From an uncultured Clostridia bacterium (GTDB lineage: Bacteria > Bacillota > Clostridia > UBA1381), in the NCBI GenBank assembly GCA_944392335.1, contig CALXWJ010000035.1, forward strand, positions 1-57,128: a stretch of 57,128 nucleotides of DNA, read 5' to 3'. The position numbers and the translations under genes were made by a program. Below, one piece after another: positions 1 through 7,866 of this stretch. A model generated the notes under the pieces. It saw only the letters and a program-made list of their open reading frames with translations. It was not told the DNA's origin and ran no database searches. Positions within the stretch are counted from its first letter, which is position 1, and every line of letters begins with the position of its first letter.

Positions 1-74
1 TGGTGTAGCTCAATTGGTAGAGCAGCTGATTTGTAATCAGCAGGTCGCGGGTTCGAGTCCCATCACCAGCTCCA
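1..74 (+). tRNA. tRNA-Thr (anticodon TGT), first two bases outside the window
   Basis: A cloverleaf is visible with anticodon stem GCTGA/TCAGC around loop TTTGTAA, giving anticodon TGT (Thr). The acceptor 3' arm CACCAGC, discriminator T and encoded CCA end at 74. The matching 5' arm would be GCTGGTG, so two bases lie before the window. The T stem GCGGG/CCCAT has an unusual C-A opposition next to a G-T pair, where most related tRNAs have C-G. Confidence 0.95.
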
Positions 75-80
75 TTATTG

Positions 81-165
81 GGGAGAGTTCCCGAGTGGCC
101 AAAGGGGGCAGACTGTAAATCTGTTGCGCTTCGCTTCGATGGTTCGAATCCATCCTCTCCCACCA
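81..165 (+). tRNA. tRNA-Tyr (anticodon GTA)
   Basis: A class II tRNA of 85 nt with acceptor arms GGGAGAG (81-87) and CTCTCCC (155-161), discriminator A and encoded CCA at 163-165. The anticodon loop CTGTAAA gives GTA (Tyr), and the long variable arm (TTGCGCTTCGCTTCGA region) is as expected for tRNA-Tyr. It follows tRNA-Thr by 6 bp and is probably co-transcribed with it. Confidence 0.96.
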
Positions 166-171
166 TATTAT

Positions 172-202
172 AACAGAGTTCATTTTACTCTGTTTTTCTT
201 TT
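172..202 (+). terminator. Rho-independent terminator of the tRNA operon
   Basis: Stem AACAGAGT (172-179) pairs with ACTCTGTT (187-194) across a 7-nt loop and is followed by a T-rich tract (TTTTTCTTTT) immediately downstream of tRNA-Tyr. Confidence 0.85.
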
Positions 203-272
203 GTAAAAAAATAATTAATTAACAGAAGAGACTCATATTTTACAATTCTATAATTCTAAATATGTTTTATTT

Positions 273-419
273 TTCAATAAGGGATTACCCCATTATTTTA
301 CATGGGCAAGATCACAACCATACAGCGCTTTGATCAGTTTGAGCTTGTATTCGCGCACTGATTACAGACTCAGATCCCCTTGACTGCCAAGATCGGGACA
401 TCTTGTCCGCAGTTATATA
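273..419 (-). repeat. Dispersed multi-hairpin repeat, copy A (degenerate)
   Basis: Starts with TTCAATAAGGG and ends with GACATCTTGTCCGCAGTTATA, the two characteristic ends of the repeat family found at ten other places here, in reverse orientation. The ends and the central CTGATTACAGA/TGATCAG stem remain, but the interior has diverged more than in the other copies. It occupies most of the gap between the tRNA terminator and the GH30 gene; no clear promoter for that gene was found in the gap. Confidence 0.7.
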
Positions 420-485
420 AAACGAACATTAAAGCATAGTCAAAAGAATATGTTTATAAAATTTATGAAATGGATGTGTTATAGT

Positions 486-1769
486 ATGAAATGGATTACA
501 TCAACCGAAAATAATTGCTGGAGAAGCTATGACAAAATTTCCGACTCGGCCGGTTCAACAATTGAGTTCGGCGAAAAATTACAGAGCGTCGACGGCTTCG
601 GCGGATGCTTTAACGAGCTTGGAATGATCGCTCTTAATAAGTTAAACGAAAAGAACAGACGTGAAGTATTTGATGAGCTTTTCTGTGAAGATAAGTGTAA
701 TTTTAACTATAACAGAATGTCTGTAGGAGCAAATGATTTTTCAGAAATATGGTATAGCTATAATGAAACAGACGGCGATTTCGACATGAAAAATTTTTCA
801 ATAGAGAGAGATCACAAATACGTTATACCTTATATTCGCGAAGCACAAAAACGTGTTGCAAGCATGACTCTTTTTGCTTCTCCATGGAGTCCGCCGACGT
901 GGCTGAAATTCCCTAAGGCTAATAATTACGGTACCCTTGTGTGGGAAGAAAAATATTTGAAGGCATACGCAAAATACATTAGATTGTTTATTGAAGCATA
1001 TAAAAAAGAAGGCATAAAAATAAATCAATTTCATATTCAAAATGAGCCCTGCAGCTCACAAAAATTCCCTTCCTGTATCTGGACAGGGGAAGAATTTAAA
1101 GATTTTATTGAAAATTATCTTTCCTATGAATTTGACAATAATAATATCGATACAGAAATTTGGCTCGGAACAATTAACGGTCCTGAAACTGATAACAGGA
1201 TGCTTTACACAAGATATAACAATTATGCAAATATTGTTTTGGACAGCTCCAGATGCAGGGAATACGTTAAAGGTGTGAGTTATCAATGGGCAGGAAAGTT
1301 CGCCGTTGAACAAACACATGACGCTTTTCCCGATCTGAAATTGATCCAATCCGAAAGCGAATGCGGCGATGGTAACAATACGTGGCAATTTGCAATGTAT
1401 ATTTTTGAGATGATAAAGCACTACTTCAGAAACGGAGTCCGCGCTTATATATATTGGAATATGGTTCTTGAAGAAAATGCTGAAAGTACATGGGGCTGGA
1501 AACAAAACTCACTTATTTCCGTTTCAGATGGTAAAGTTAAGTTTAATCCGGAATTTTACGTAATGAAACATTTTTCGCATTTCGTAAAGCCCAATGCACA
1601 TGTTATCGAGGTCAAAGGAATGTGGAGTCCCAATGTATTGGCATTTGAAAACCCCGATAACAGTAAAGCTGCCGTAATCATGAATCCGTTTGACGTTGAA
1701 AAAACCGTTACGATAGAAAACACTAATTATATTTTACCCGCAAAATCCTTTAATACAATTCTTCTTTGA
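486..1769 (+). CDS. GH30-family glycoside hydrolase
   Basis: A retaining glycosidase of clan A (TIM barrel plus a C-terminal beta domain), family GH30, which includes glucosylceramidases, beta-1,6-glucanases and xylanases; the substrate cannot be assigned from sequence. Visible signatures are the N-terminal VDGFGGCFNELG segment, SPWSPPTWLK, the acid/base Glu about residue 187 in IQNEPC, and the nucleophile Glu about 290 in LIQSESEC. There is no signal peptide, so the enzyme is probably cytoplasmic and acts on imported sugars. The frame is open from an ATG at 450; the ATG at 486 is preferred because a weak GGATG lies 9 nt upstream, but neither start is strong. About 427 residues is normal. Repeat copy A lies upstream and a shared terminator downstream. 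Confidence 0.85.
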   Translation: MKWITSTENNCWRSYDKISDSAGSTIEFGEKLQSVDGFGGCFNELGMIALNKLNEKNRREVFDELFCEDKCNFNYNRMSVGANDFSEIWYSYNETDGDFDMKNFSIERDHKYVIPYIREAQKRVASMTLFASPWSPPTWLKFPKANNYGTLVWEEKYLKAYAKYIRLFIEAYKKEGIKINQFHIQNEPCSSQKFPSCIWTGEEFKDFIENYLSYEFDNNNIDTEIWLGTINGPETDNRMLYTRYNNYANIVLDSSRCREYVKGVSYQWAGKFAVEQTHDAFPDLKLIQSESECGDGNNTWQFAMYIFEMIKHYFRNGVRAYIYWNMVLEENAESTWGWKQNSLISVSDGKVKFNPEFYVMKHFSHFVKPNAHVIEVKGMWSPNVLAFENPDNSKAAVIMNPFDVEKTVTIENTNYILPAKSFNTILL

Positions 1770-1785
1770 TACATATGATTTTTAT

Positions 1786-1830
1786 TTGTAAAAACCGCCG
1801 GATCAGCATAAATTTCGGCGGTTTTTACGT
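1786..1830. terminator. Bidirectional terminator between convergent genes
   Basis: A 13-bp perfect stem GTAAAAACCGCCG (1788-1800) / CGGCGGTTTTTAC (1816-1828) with T runs on both strands sits between the stop codons of the GH30 gene (+) and the GHL6 gene (-). Confidence 0.85.
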
Positions 1831-1846
1831 ATAACATTCTTGTTAC

Positions 1847-3883
1847 TTACTTTATTATTTCATATAGCTGAAATATTTTCAATTCTGATATGGTAAAACT
1901 AACATAGTTATCTTCATATGTAAAGTCTATTTCCGCTTCATCATTGTGTCGGATAACCTTTTTCGGCTGTTCTGATATTTTTACTTTGATGCAGAAATTT
2001 CCCACTTCTTCTGAACAGTATTCGTCGTTTAAATGAACAGTGTTTATATAAATTGATTTTTCATCAATAAATTCTGTAATTTCAACTTTTTTAGGTGCAT
2101 TGCTTATAATGGATAACTCTTCCTCACTCAAAAATTCAAAAATTAAATTATTAAATATTCTTTTATATTCCTCTATGTTTATGGATTCGATCGGAAGAGC
2201 CGACCATATTACTTTTCCTTTACCGTAATCAGTTACGGCAACAGCCGGCATTTGAGTTTTAATATACGGCGGATTTGAATGTATTGATGCAAATTTTATA
2301 CTTTTCGGGCTTGTACATGGCAGAGTTATAGTTGCGTATATTTCTCCTTTCATATTCTTTATTTTCGGCGCTGTTCCATCAAACGGCAAGGGGTATTTCT
2401 CGTTAAAATATTCAAATAAATCATCTCTTCGCGGTGCTATGTATACTTCGTTTTCCTCTGTCCTTCCGACATAATCGGCATCAAAGAATCTCTTAAGCAT
2501 ACTTTTTGAGTACGCTCCGCTAAAATATAATATTCCTCCGTCCTTAACATAATCAGTGATTCGCTCTTCATCTATTGAATCCTCTTCTCCCGGAAGAGGG
2601 AAGATCAATGATTTATATTTTGATATATCACAATATTCTCCGCACACTCCTGCCAAAATATTTTTTTCGATCATATTCTTTACGGTGTTTACTGCACAAT
2701 CTCCATTTAACGGCTTTTCTCCGTCAGGATTATATTTACTTCTGAACGTATAATATACTCCTATATCTTCGACCATTTCTCCCTTAAAATATTTTTCATA
2801 CTTTTCTTCTTCCTTAAAGACTTTTCCTATTCTGTCATATACTTGTGGATTCAGGGTCCCGTCAAGATTGATCGCGTCTATCACCATAGTCGCCCCATGA
2901 TGCGCCATTGTTACTGCTGTTTGCGTCCTCATTACATCTTCCGATTTGGTGATCGTATGCTTGGATAAATTCGGTGTGCACCGCGAAAACATATATTCAA
3001 AAGGTTTTTGTTTTGTAAGATTTGAATAAAATTTACACGAAAATGAGTGCTCAAACATTCCTCCGTATAAATCCCCTCCCGCATAATCGCTTGCATTGCT
3101 TACAAGATTTGTGCATCCCAAATTCCATCCCAAGGATATTGTTGCCGCCACATTATGTTCAACACTTATTTTTGGATTTATTTTTTTTGTTTCATTTGTG
3201 ACCCACTGCGCAAATTCTCCCATCCATTCGGCTCTTTTCCTTATAAAAATTTTAAAATTATTATCTGTTAGATCTATTTTTTCAGGAAATTCCATACCCG
3301 TTTCTTTATTCCATCTTGCACGGCATGATCTGCAATAGCATATATGAGGCCAGTATAACATATCATAAAACATGCCGTCCACATCAAAATAATCAAGCAT
3401 TTCTTTTATCTGATCCTTTACAAAGGCTCTGTACTCCATATTATTGGGACAGCATAAGCCGTATCTTGCTTCAGCCGCATTTGTGAAAGACATTTGGGAA
3501 TTTGCTTGTGCGGCTCCTTTTTCTCTCTTTGATTTTCCATCCTTTTCTACCATTCTCCATGTTGGATGATCATCATGCGCGCAATTATTATAAATCAGAC
3601 TGTAGTACCCCGTTACACTTATTCCGTTTTTTCTGCAAATATCGACCAGCCGTCTCATTTTCCCTTCATCGTTTTTAAATGCATTGTGCAGATATCCATA
3701 CCTTGTAGGAAAATAACACAAGCCAACATGTGACTGAAAATATATCATTGCACTGTTAACATTTGCTCTTTTTATATTATTAAAATAATCTGTCTCGGAA
3801 AATTTCGATAAAAAGCTGTTATCCCATTGTTCTATATGCATATCGCACAAATGCCTCCTGTATTTTTCTTCAAACCACTTCAT
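1847..3883 (-). CDS. Putative glycoside hydrolase, GHL6 / alpha-L-fucosidase-like
   Basis: A protein of about 678 residues with a TIM-barrel N-terminal half typical of the 'hypothetical glycosyl hydrolase 6' group, related to GH29-type enzymes and proteins with beta-galactosidase-like trimerisation domains. The central segment FDVDGMFYDMLYW followed by CYCRSCRARWNKETG (paired Cys motif) is characteristic. The middle region (MVEDIGVYYTFRS onward, then YVKDGGILYFSG) resembles a glutamine-amidotransferase-fold trimerisation domain. No signal peptide is seen. The ATG at 3883 is chosen because GAGGAGG stands 6 nt upstream; a longer TTG-started frame begins at 3898 but would contain that ribosome site. 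With the convergent GH30 gene it suggests use of plant or host glycans. The substrate is unknown. Confidence 0.72.
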   Translation of the reverse strand: MKWFEEKYRRHLCDMHIEQWDNSFLSKFSETDYFNNIKRANVNSAMIYFQSHVGLCYFPTRYGYLHNAFKNDEGKMRRLVDICRKNGISVTGYYSLIYNNCAHDDHPTWRMVEKDGKSKREKGAAQANSQMSFTNAAEARYGLCCPNNMEYRAFVKDQIKEMLDYFDVDGMFYDMLYWPHICYCRSCRARWNKETGMEFPEKIDLTDNNFKIFIRKRAEWMGEFAQWVTNETKKINPKISVEHNVAATISLGWNLGCTNLVSNASDYAGGDLYGGMFEHSFSCKFYSNLTKQKPFEYMFSRCTPNLSKHTITKSEDVMRTQTAVTMAHHGATMVIDAINLDGTLNPQVYDRIGKVFKEEEKYEKYFKGEMVEDIGVYYTFRSKYNPDGEKPLNGDCAVNTVKNMIEKNILAGVCGEYCDISKYKSLIFPLPGEEDSIDEERITDYVKDGGILYFSGAYSKSMLKRFFDADYVGRTEENEVYIAPRRDDLFEYFNEKYPLPFDGTAPKIKNMKGEIYATITLPCTSPKSIKFASIHSNPPYIKTQMPAVAVTDYGKGKVIWSALPIESINIEEYKRIFNNLIFEFLSEEELSIISNAPKKVEITEFIDEKSIYINTVHLNDEYCSEEVGNFCIKVKISEQPKKVIRHNDEAEIDFTYEDNYVSFTISELKIFQLYEIIK

Positions 3884-3936
3884 TTCCTGCCTCCTCAAAG
3901 CACTGTTTTTTCCTTAAAATCTTTTTTACTTATCAA

Positions 3937-3978
3937 TAAAAAAACTGTACAAAGTCTTTATCAATGTACAGTTTTTTA
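3937..3978 (-). terminator. Terminator downstream of cpsB-like gene
   Basis: Stem AAAAACTGTACA (3940-3951) / TGTACAGTTTTT (3965-3976) with flanking A and T runs overlaps the TAA stop of the phosphatase gene. It separates that transcript from the GHL6 gene downstream. Confidence 0.75.
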
Positions 3979-4728
3979 TATTTTTAAGGTTTTAAAAAAA
4001 CTCATTTTAGGGAATTTCCTTCCCTCAACCTTTTTATTACCAAGTATATTTTCGGCATTTTTCATCAGATAATTAAGCCTGTCTTCCCCATATACCCTTA
4101 CAATTGTATCGGCTGCTTTTTTCATTAACGACGAACGCGTTGTCATATTATGCATATCGCTTCCCAAAATATTCACCGCGCCTTCTTCAAAAAGTTTTGG
4201 AATATATCGTTTATACGGTGATTTGACAATTGATTCGGCATTTACCTGATATATCAGATCCAACGAATATAAATTATAAAATTCTTTTCTGTGATTCCAA
4301 AATCTTTCGATATGTGCCATAATAGGTCTCATGCCTCTTAGTATCATTTCATACAGAAAATCATAATAATTGACATCCCATTCTTTAAAAGGCATTTCCA
4401 CCATAATATAGTCTGTTCCTTCGATACGCAGTTTATCAAGCGCACGCATATCATTTATTTCTTTCATTATTCGCAGTTCGCATCCAAGTCTTATCTGCGG
4501 AAATGTTCTTTCATCAGATTCCATTGCTTTTAGCAAGCTTTCATAGCTTGCTTGCCTTTTATTAAGAAAAGTATCTATATTGCTGTCTTTCATCAAATAG
4601 CAATGCGGTGTTGCTACAATTGTTCTTATTCCCTGTTTATAACTGTCGGCAAGCATGTTAAGACTCATTTCCACGCTTGATGCTCCATCATCAATGCGTG
4701 GTAATACGTGTGAATGAAAATCAATCAT
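3976..4728 (-). CDS. PHP-type protein-tyrosine phosphatase, CpsB/CapC (YwqE) family
   Basis: A metal-dependent phosphatase of the PHP superfamily. Members dephosphorylate bacterial tyrosine kinases or their targets in capsule regulation. Metal ligands visible are DFHSHVLPRIDDGA at the N-terminus, TPH near residue 43, GCE, AHIERF and LGSDMHN. About 250 residues is typical. The ATG at 4728 is chosen because GGAGG lies 8 nt upstream; an upstream in-frame ATG at 4743 would place that ribosome site inside the gene. No capsule genes or BY-kinase are nearby. It lies 77 bp downstream of the eutS-eutP-ireB operon on the same strand and might be read from it. Confidence 0.85.
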   Translation of the reverse strand: MIDFHSHVLPRIDDGASSVEMSLNMLADSYKQGIRTIVATPHCYLMKDSNIDTFLNKRQASYESLLKAMESDERTFPQIRLGCELRIMKEINDMRALDKLRIEGTDYIMVEMPFKEWDVNYYDFLYEMILRGMRPIMAHIERFWNHRKEFYNLYSLDLIYQVNAESIVKSPYKRYIPKLFEEGAVNILGSDMHNMTTRSSLMKKAADTIVRVYGEDRLNYLMKNAENILGNKKVEGRKFPKMSFFKTLKI

Positions 4729-4805
4729 TGCATTACCCTCCATTATAAAGAGAAATCCCTCTCTCAGACCGATTTTTAGTTACATTAAAATTCAGTTTAA
4801 CATAC

Positions 4806-5057
4806 CTACAGAGTTTTAATATAATTTTTTAAAAGTTCTTCCAACAATTCATCTCTTTCAACCCTGACAATTTTACTTCTCGCGGAATCATAACTTGTTA
4901 TATAAGTAGGATCTCCCGACATAATATAACCGACAATCTGGCTTATAGGATCGTATCCTTTAATGGTCAATGCCAGATAGACTTCTTTTATTATTGTTCT
5001 GACTTCCTGTTCCCTATCATGTTCAAGGTTGATTTTCATGGTTTCATTCAGACCCAT
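4806..5057 (-). CDS. ireB: IreB family regulatory phosphoprotein (UPF0297)
   Basis: An 83-residue protein. In enterococci IreB is phosphorylated by the PASTA-domain Ser/Thr kinase IreK and affects cephalosporin tolerance. The conserved core is obvious: [25 protein letters not shown] and [12 protein letters not shown]. The start at 5057 overlaps the end of eutP by 14 bp and has GGAGAG 7 nt upstream, so translation is probably coupled. A second Met at residue 7 is possible. The usual neighbours in Firmicutes are alaS and yrrK, neither of which is here, so this linkage to eutSP is unusual. Confidence 0.9.
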   Translation of the reverse strand: MGLNETMKINLEHDREQEVRTIIKEVYLALTIKGYDPISQIVGYIMSGDPTYITSYDSARSKIVRVERDELLEELLKNYIKTL

Positions 5058-5526
5058 CTAACATCTCTCCTTTCTGACTCTCCCATGGTATTTTGTCTTT
5101 ATCTTCTTTTAGATAATCAAAAATCTTCCAAACTCCTTCTCCCGTAACGGAATCTACAAAGAAAATATTTTTACAGCCAGCCAATTCTAACCAATGCTTT
5201 GCCAGCTTGCAGTCTGCTTTAGGATCATTTATTTTTGTAACAATACCTATAACATCTCTGTTTGCAAGCGGTGTTATGCAAGGACTGAAAAGTGAATACG
5301 GCTCCGTTGCGCTTATAAGCAACCCTACGACCTGTGCTTCAAATGTATACATAGCGATTGCGGCACCCAAAGATTTATTTTGAATATATTCTCCGGGCGT
5401 ATCGATTATTACATCAAAATGATTTGTATATTGGGTTTTTTTATATATTATTTTTTCTCCTCTTAAAGCTTGTGTTAATGTTGTTTTCCCGCTTTCGCTT
5501 CTTCCTATTAAAATAATTTTCTTCAT
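5044..5526 (-). CDS. eutP: EutP/PduV family small GTPase-like protein
   Basis: A 160-residue P-loop protein of the EutP/PduV family, normally encoded within ethanolamine or propanediol microcompartment operons. The P-loop is GRSESGKTT at residues 8-16, the DTPGEY switch is near residue 43, and the TKIND base-specificity motif is near 98. Length fits the family. Its start overlaps the eutS stop by one base (ATGA-type junction), and its 3' end overlaps ireB, so the three genes are one translationally coupled unit. No other microcompartment, ethanolamine or propanediol gene is in the window. Confidence 0.88.
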   Translation of the reverse strand: MKKIILIGRSESGKTTLTQALRGEKIIYKKTQYTNHFDVIIDTPGEYIQNKSLGAAIAMYTFEAQVVGLLISATEPYSLFSPCITPLANRDVIGIVTKINDPKADCKLAKHWLELAGCKNIFFVDSVTGEGVWKIFDYLKEDKDKIPWESQKGEMLDGSE

Positions 5527-5906
5527 TATGTCCGAGTTACCTCACATACTGAAAATCCCAATGTATCTCTGATATATCTGACGTCCTCTTCTATTGCATT
5601 CTGAACATCGGAAACCATTCCCGTTATAATCAAAGTGCCGCTGAATCTGTCAACAAACCCTAAATCAACATTTGATGTTTTTAATGCTATATCTGCTGCG
5701 ATTACCGCTGTTTCCGCCGGACTGACCGTTAATATTCCGATGGCAGCCTTCTTATAATCAATATCAGGATTTAAACCAAGCTTCTGATAAACAATTTCAT
5801 CAGGACTTGCTATAATATGTGCCAGGGTTATTTGTTTTCCCGGGACAAGCTCCTGTATTATTCTCAGTTTTTCATTATTATCTTTTATCATATCGGTAAT
5901 ATCCAT
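5526..5906 (-). CDS. eutS: EutS-like bacterial microcompartment shell protein
   Basis: A 126-residue hexamer-forming BMC-domain protein of the circularly permuted EutS/PduU type. Recognisable are IIQELVPGKQITLAHIIASP near the N-terminus, AAIGILTVSPAETAVIAADIA, and VDLGFVDRFSGTLIITG. The start ATG has AAGGA upstream. It carries about 15 more N-terminal residues than the core family sequence. It is the first gene of an operon with eutP and ireB, transcribed from a strong promoter at 6181-6209, with repeat copy B in between as 5' leader. No enzyme to be encapsulated is encoded nearby, so it is an orphan shell gene. Confidence 0.88.
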   Translation of the reverse strand: MDITDMIKDNNEKLRIIQELVPGKQITLAHIIASPDEIVYQKLGLNPDIDYKKAAIGILTVSPAETAVIAADIALKTSNVDLGFVDRFSGTLIITGMVSDVQNAIEEDVRYIRDTLGFSVCEVTRT

Positions 5907-5930
5907 GGCTTTTCTTCCTTAATTATTTAT

Positions 5931-6098
5931 AATAAACTGCGCACATGTTGTCCCCCGCCGTAACCGGCGGCAGGTTTCATATTTGTAATCAGTGAAAGTA
6001 CAAGCTCCCACTGATCACAGCGATGCAACGCAGTGGTGATTCACGAATCGCCTGTTTTGCTATTGTCCTTGCCCAAGACGGGGCAAGCCCTTATTGAA
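5931..6098 (+). repeat. Dispersed multi-hairpin repeat, copy B
   Basis: Begins TAAACTGCGCACATGTTGTC and ends GGCAAGCCCTTATTGAA, the family ends. It contains CCGCCG/CGGCGG, the TTTGTAATCAGTG/CACTGATCACAG stem and CTTGCCC/GGGCAAG. It has an extra hairpin insertion around GGTGATTCACGAATCGCC that is shared only with copy C. It lies in the 5' leader of eutS, in reverse sense relative to that transcript. Confidence 0.85.
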
Positions 6099-6180
6099 AA
6101 TATTCTGCTGTCGTTTCCGGTGCTTTGACCGTTATCTGTCTTTCAGGTTTCTTTGCACAATAATTGCATCGATTATATTT

Positions 6181-6209
6181 ATTATATCACCTTTTTTTTT
6201 AAAAATCAA
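6181..6209 (-). promoter_or_regulatory. Sigma-A-type promoter for eutS-eutP-ireB
   Basis: Reading the minus strand: -35 TTGATT (6209-6204), 17-bp spacer, -10 TATAAT (6186-6181). The predicted leader of about 270 nt contains repeat copy B. Confidence 0.7.
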
Positions 6210-6240
6210 GTGATAATGATTAATGTATTATTATTGAAAT

Positions 6241-6405
6241 ATAACCTAAGTGCAGATGTCCCCCGCGTAATCGGCGGCGACTTCCATATTTGCAATCAGT
6301 GAAAGTATAAGCTCCCGCCGGTTACAGCCCAGCACCATATGGGCGATTCACGAATCACCTGTTTCGCTCTTGCCTTCGCCCAAGACAGGGCAAGCCCTTA
6401 TTGAA
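6241..6405 (+). repeat. Dispersed multi-hairpin repeat, copy C
   Basis: Begins ATAACCTAAGTGCAGATGTC and ends GGGCAAGCCCTTATTGAA. Like copy B it carries the GATTCACGAATC insertion. The 5' end variant ATAACCTAAGTGCAGATGTC is shared with copy I. It lies between the end of lysA and the eutS promoter, a tandem neighbour of copy B. Confidence 0.85.
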
Positions 6406-6438
6406 AAATTATATATTAACCTTTTATTGTTTGCAGGA

Positions 6439-7740
6439 TCATAAAATGTCATTTTTTATCAGATCTTCATAAGTTTCTCTCTTTATAACAACTTTCGCCT
6501 CGCCGTTTTTTACCGCTACTACCGCGGCTCTGGGTATTCTGTTATAGTTGGATGCCATTGAGTAATTATATGCACCTGTTGCAAGAACAGCCAATATGTC
6601 TCCTACCTCTATTTCCGGCATCATTACGTCCTTTAACAAAATGTCTCCCGATTCACAGCATTTGCCCGCTATCGTGACCTTTTGTGTTCTCTCTGCATTC
6701 GCGTTATTGGCTATAACCGCTTCATATTCGGATTGATACAAAATATATCTCGGATTATCACCCATACCGCCGTCCACCGATACATACTTTCTTACATTTT
6801 TTATATCCTTTATTCCTCCCACGGTATAAAGAGTGATTCCTGCATTTGCTACAATCGACCGTCCCGGTTCCATATAAATGAACGGCTGCTTTACTCCCCT
6901 TTTTTGCGCCGTTTCCTTCACCGCTTTTGAAACAGGCTCCATATATGCGTCATACGGCAGCGGATCGTCCTTTTCGGTATACATGATACCGTAACCTCCG
7001 CCGAGATTGAGCTCGTCTATTTCAATACCCAGCTTGTCCTTTAAGTCACCGATAAAATTCATCATGACTTCGGCGGCTTTGACAAATGGATCTATATCAA
7101 ATATTTGAGATCCTATATGGCAGTGTACCCCCGTAACCTTTACATTTTTTAATTCGATAGCTTTTTTGATAATTTCAAATGCTTCTCCGTTTTCCAAGGC
7201 TACTCCGAATTTTGAATCTATCTGTCCGGTCCGGATAAAGCTATGCGTATGTGCATCGATTCCGGGCTTTATCCTAAACATTATTTTTTGGATTTTTCCC
7301 TCTTGTCCTGCAATTTTATTTAATTCTTCAAGCTCATAAATGTTATCGACAACAACATGTCCCACATTATTTTGTACCGCCATAAGAAGTTCATCATGGG
7401 TTTTGTTGTTTCCGTGAAAACATATCTTTTCCATCGGAAAATCCGCCTTTATTGCGGTATATAACTCTCCTCCCGATACAACATCAAGCCCCAAGCCTTC
7501 TTCCTTTGCTATTTTGCAGGTATATAAGGAACAAAATGCTTTATTGGCATATAAAATAAGACCCTTTCCTCCGTAATGTTTATCCATCGCGTTTTTATAT
7601 GCCCTGCAATTTGCACGAATCAATTCTTCATCCATAACATAAAGAGGCGTCCCGAATTTTTCGGCAAGTTCAACTGTGTCATTTTTTCCTATGGTAAGAT
7701 GTCCTTTTTCATTTACATTTAAGTTTTCCGATATAAACAC
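6439..7740 (-). CDS. lysA: Diaminopimelate decarboxylase
   Basis: The PLP-dependent last step of lysine synthesis: meso-diaminopimelate to lysine plus CO2. Fold III decarboxylase motifs are present: PLP lysine in LYANKAF, HCHIGSQ, the glycine loop NLGGGYG, EPGRSIVANAG, the catalytic Cys in CCESGD, and the C-terminal YNYSMASNYNR. I place the start at a GTG (7740) giving 433 residues, the usual length, because GAAAGGAAAG lies just upstream. The frame is open further upstream to 7830 but that segment contains the ribosome site and a terminator-like hairpin. It is followed by repeats C and B. Confidence 0.93.
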   Translation of the reverse strand: MFISENLNVNEKGHLTIGKNDTVELAEKFGTPLYVMDEELIRANCRAYKNAMDKHYGGKGLILYANKAFCSLYTCKIAKEEGLGLDVVSGGELYTAIKADFPMEKICFHGNNKTHDELLMAVQNNVGHVVVDNIYELEELNKIAGQEGKIQKIMFRIKPGIDAHTHSFIRTGQIDSKFGVALENGEAFEIIKKAIELKNVKVTGVHCHIGSQIFDIDPFVKAAEVMMNFIGDLKDKLGIEIDELNLGGGYGIMYTEKDDPLPYDAYMEPVSKAVKETAQKRGVKQPFIYMEPGRSIVANAGITLYTVGGIKDIKNVRKYVSVDGGMGDNPRYILYQSEYEAVIANNANAERTQKVTIAGKCCESGDILLKDVMMPEIEVGDILAVLATGAYNYSMASNYNRIPRAAVVAVKNGEAKVVIKRETYEDLIKNDIL

Positions 7741-7801
7741 AATAAATCTTTCCTTTCTGTTGAGTCTTATACTTTTTATGGATTTTTTTACCACACCATA
7801 T

Positions 7802-7852
7802 ATTACAAAAGGCAGAAAACCCCAAAACAATACGTTTTGTGACCTCTCTGCC
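7802..7852 (-). terminator. Probable terminator downstream of clpX
   Basis: An outer stem GGCAGA/TCTGCC (7811-7816, 7847-7852) with inner stem CAAAAC/GTTTTG lies 15 bp beyond the clpX stop; on the minus strand TTTTG follows. The T tract is short, so termination may be partial. Confidence 0.55.
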
Positions 7853-7866
7853 GCAAAAAATCAATT

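Noticed and set aside
7741..7866. Lysine riboswitch before lysA
   Set aside because: The gap is too short for the aptamer and mostly holds the clpX terminator hairpin.
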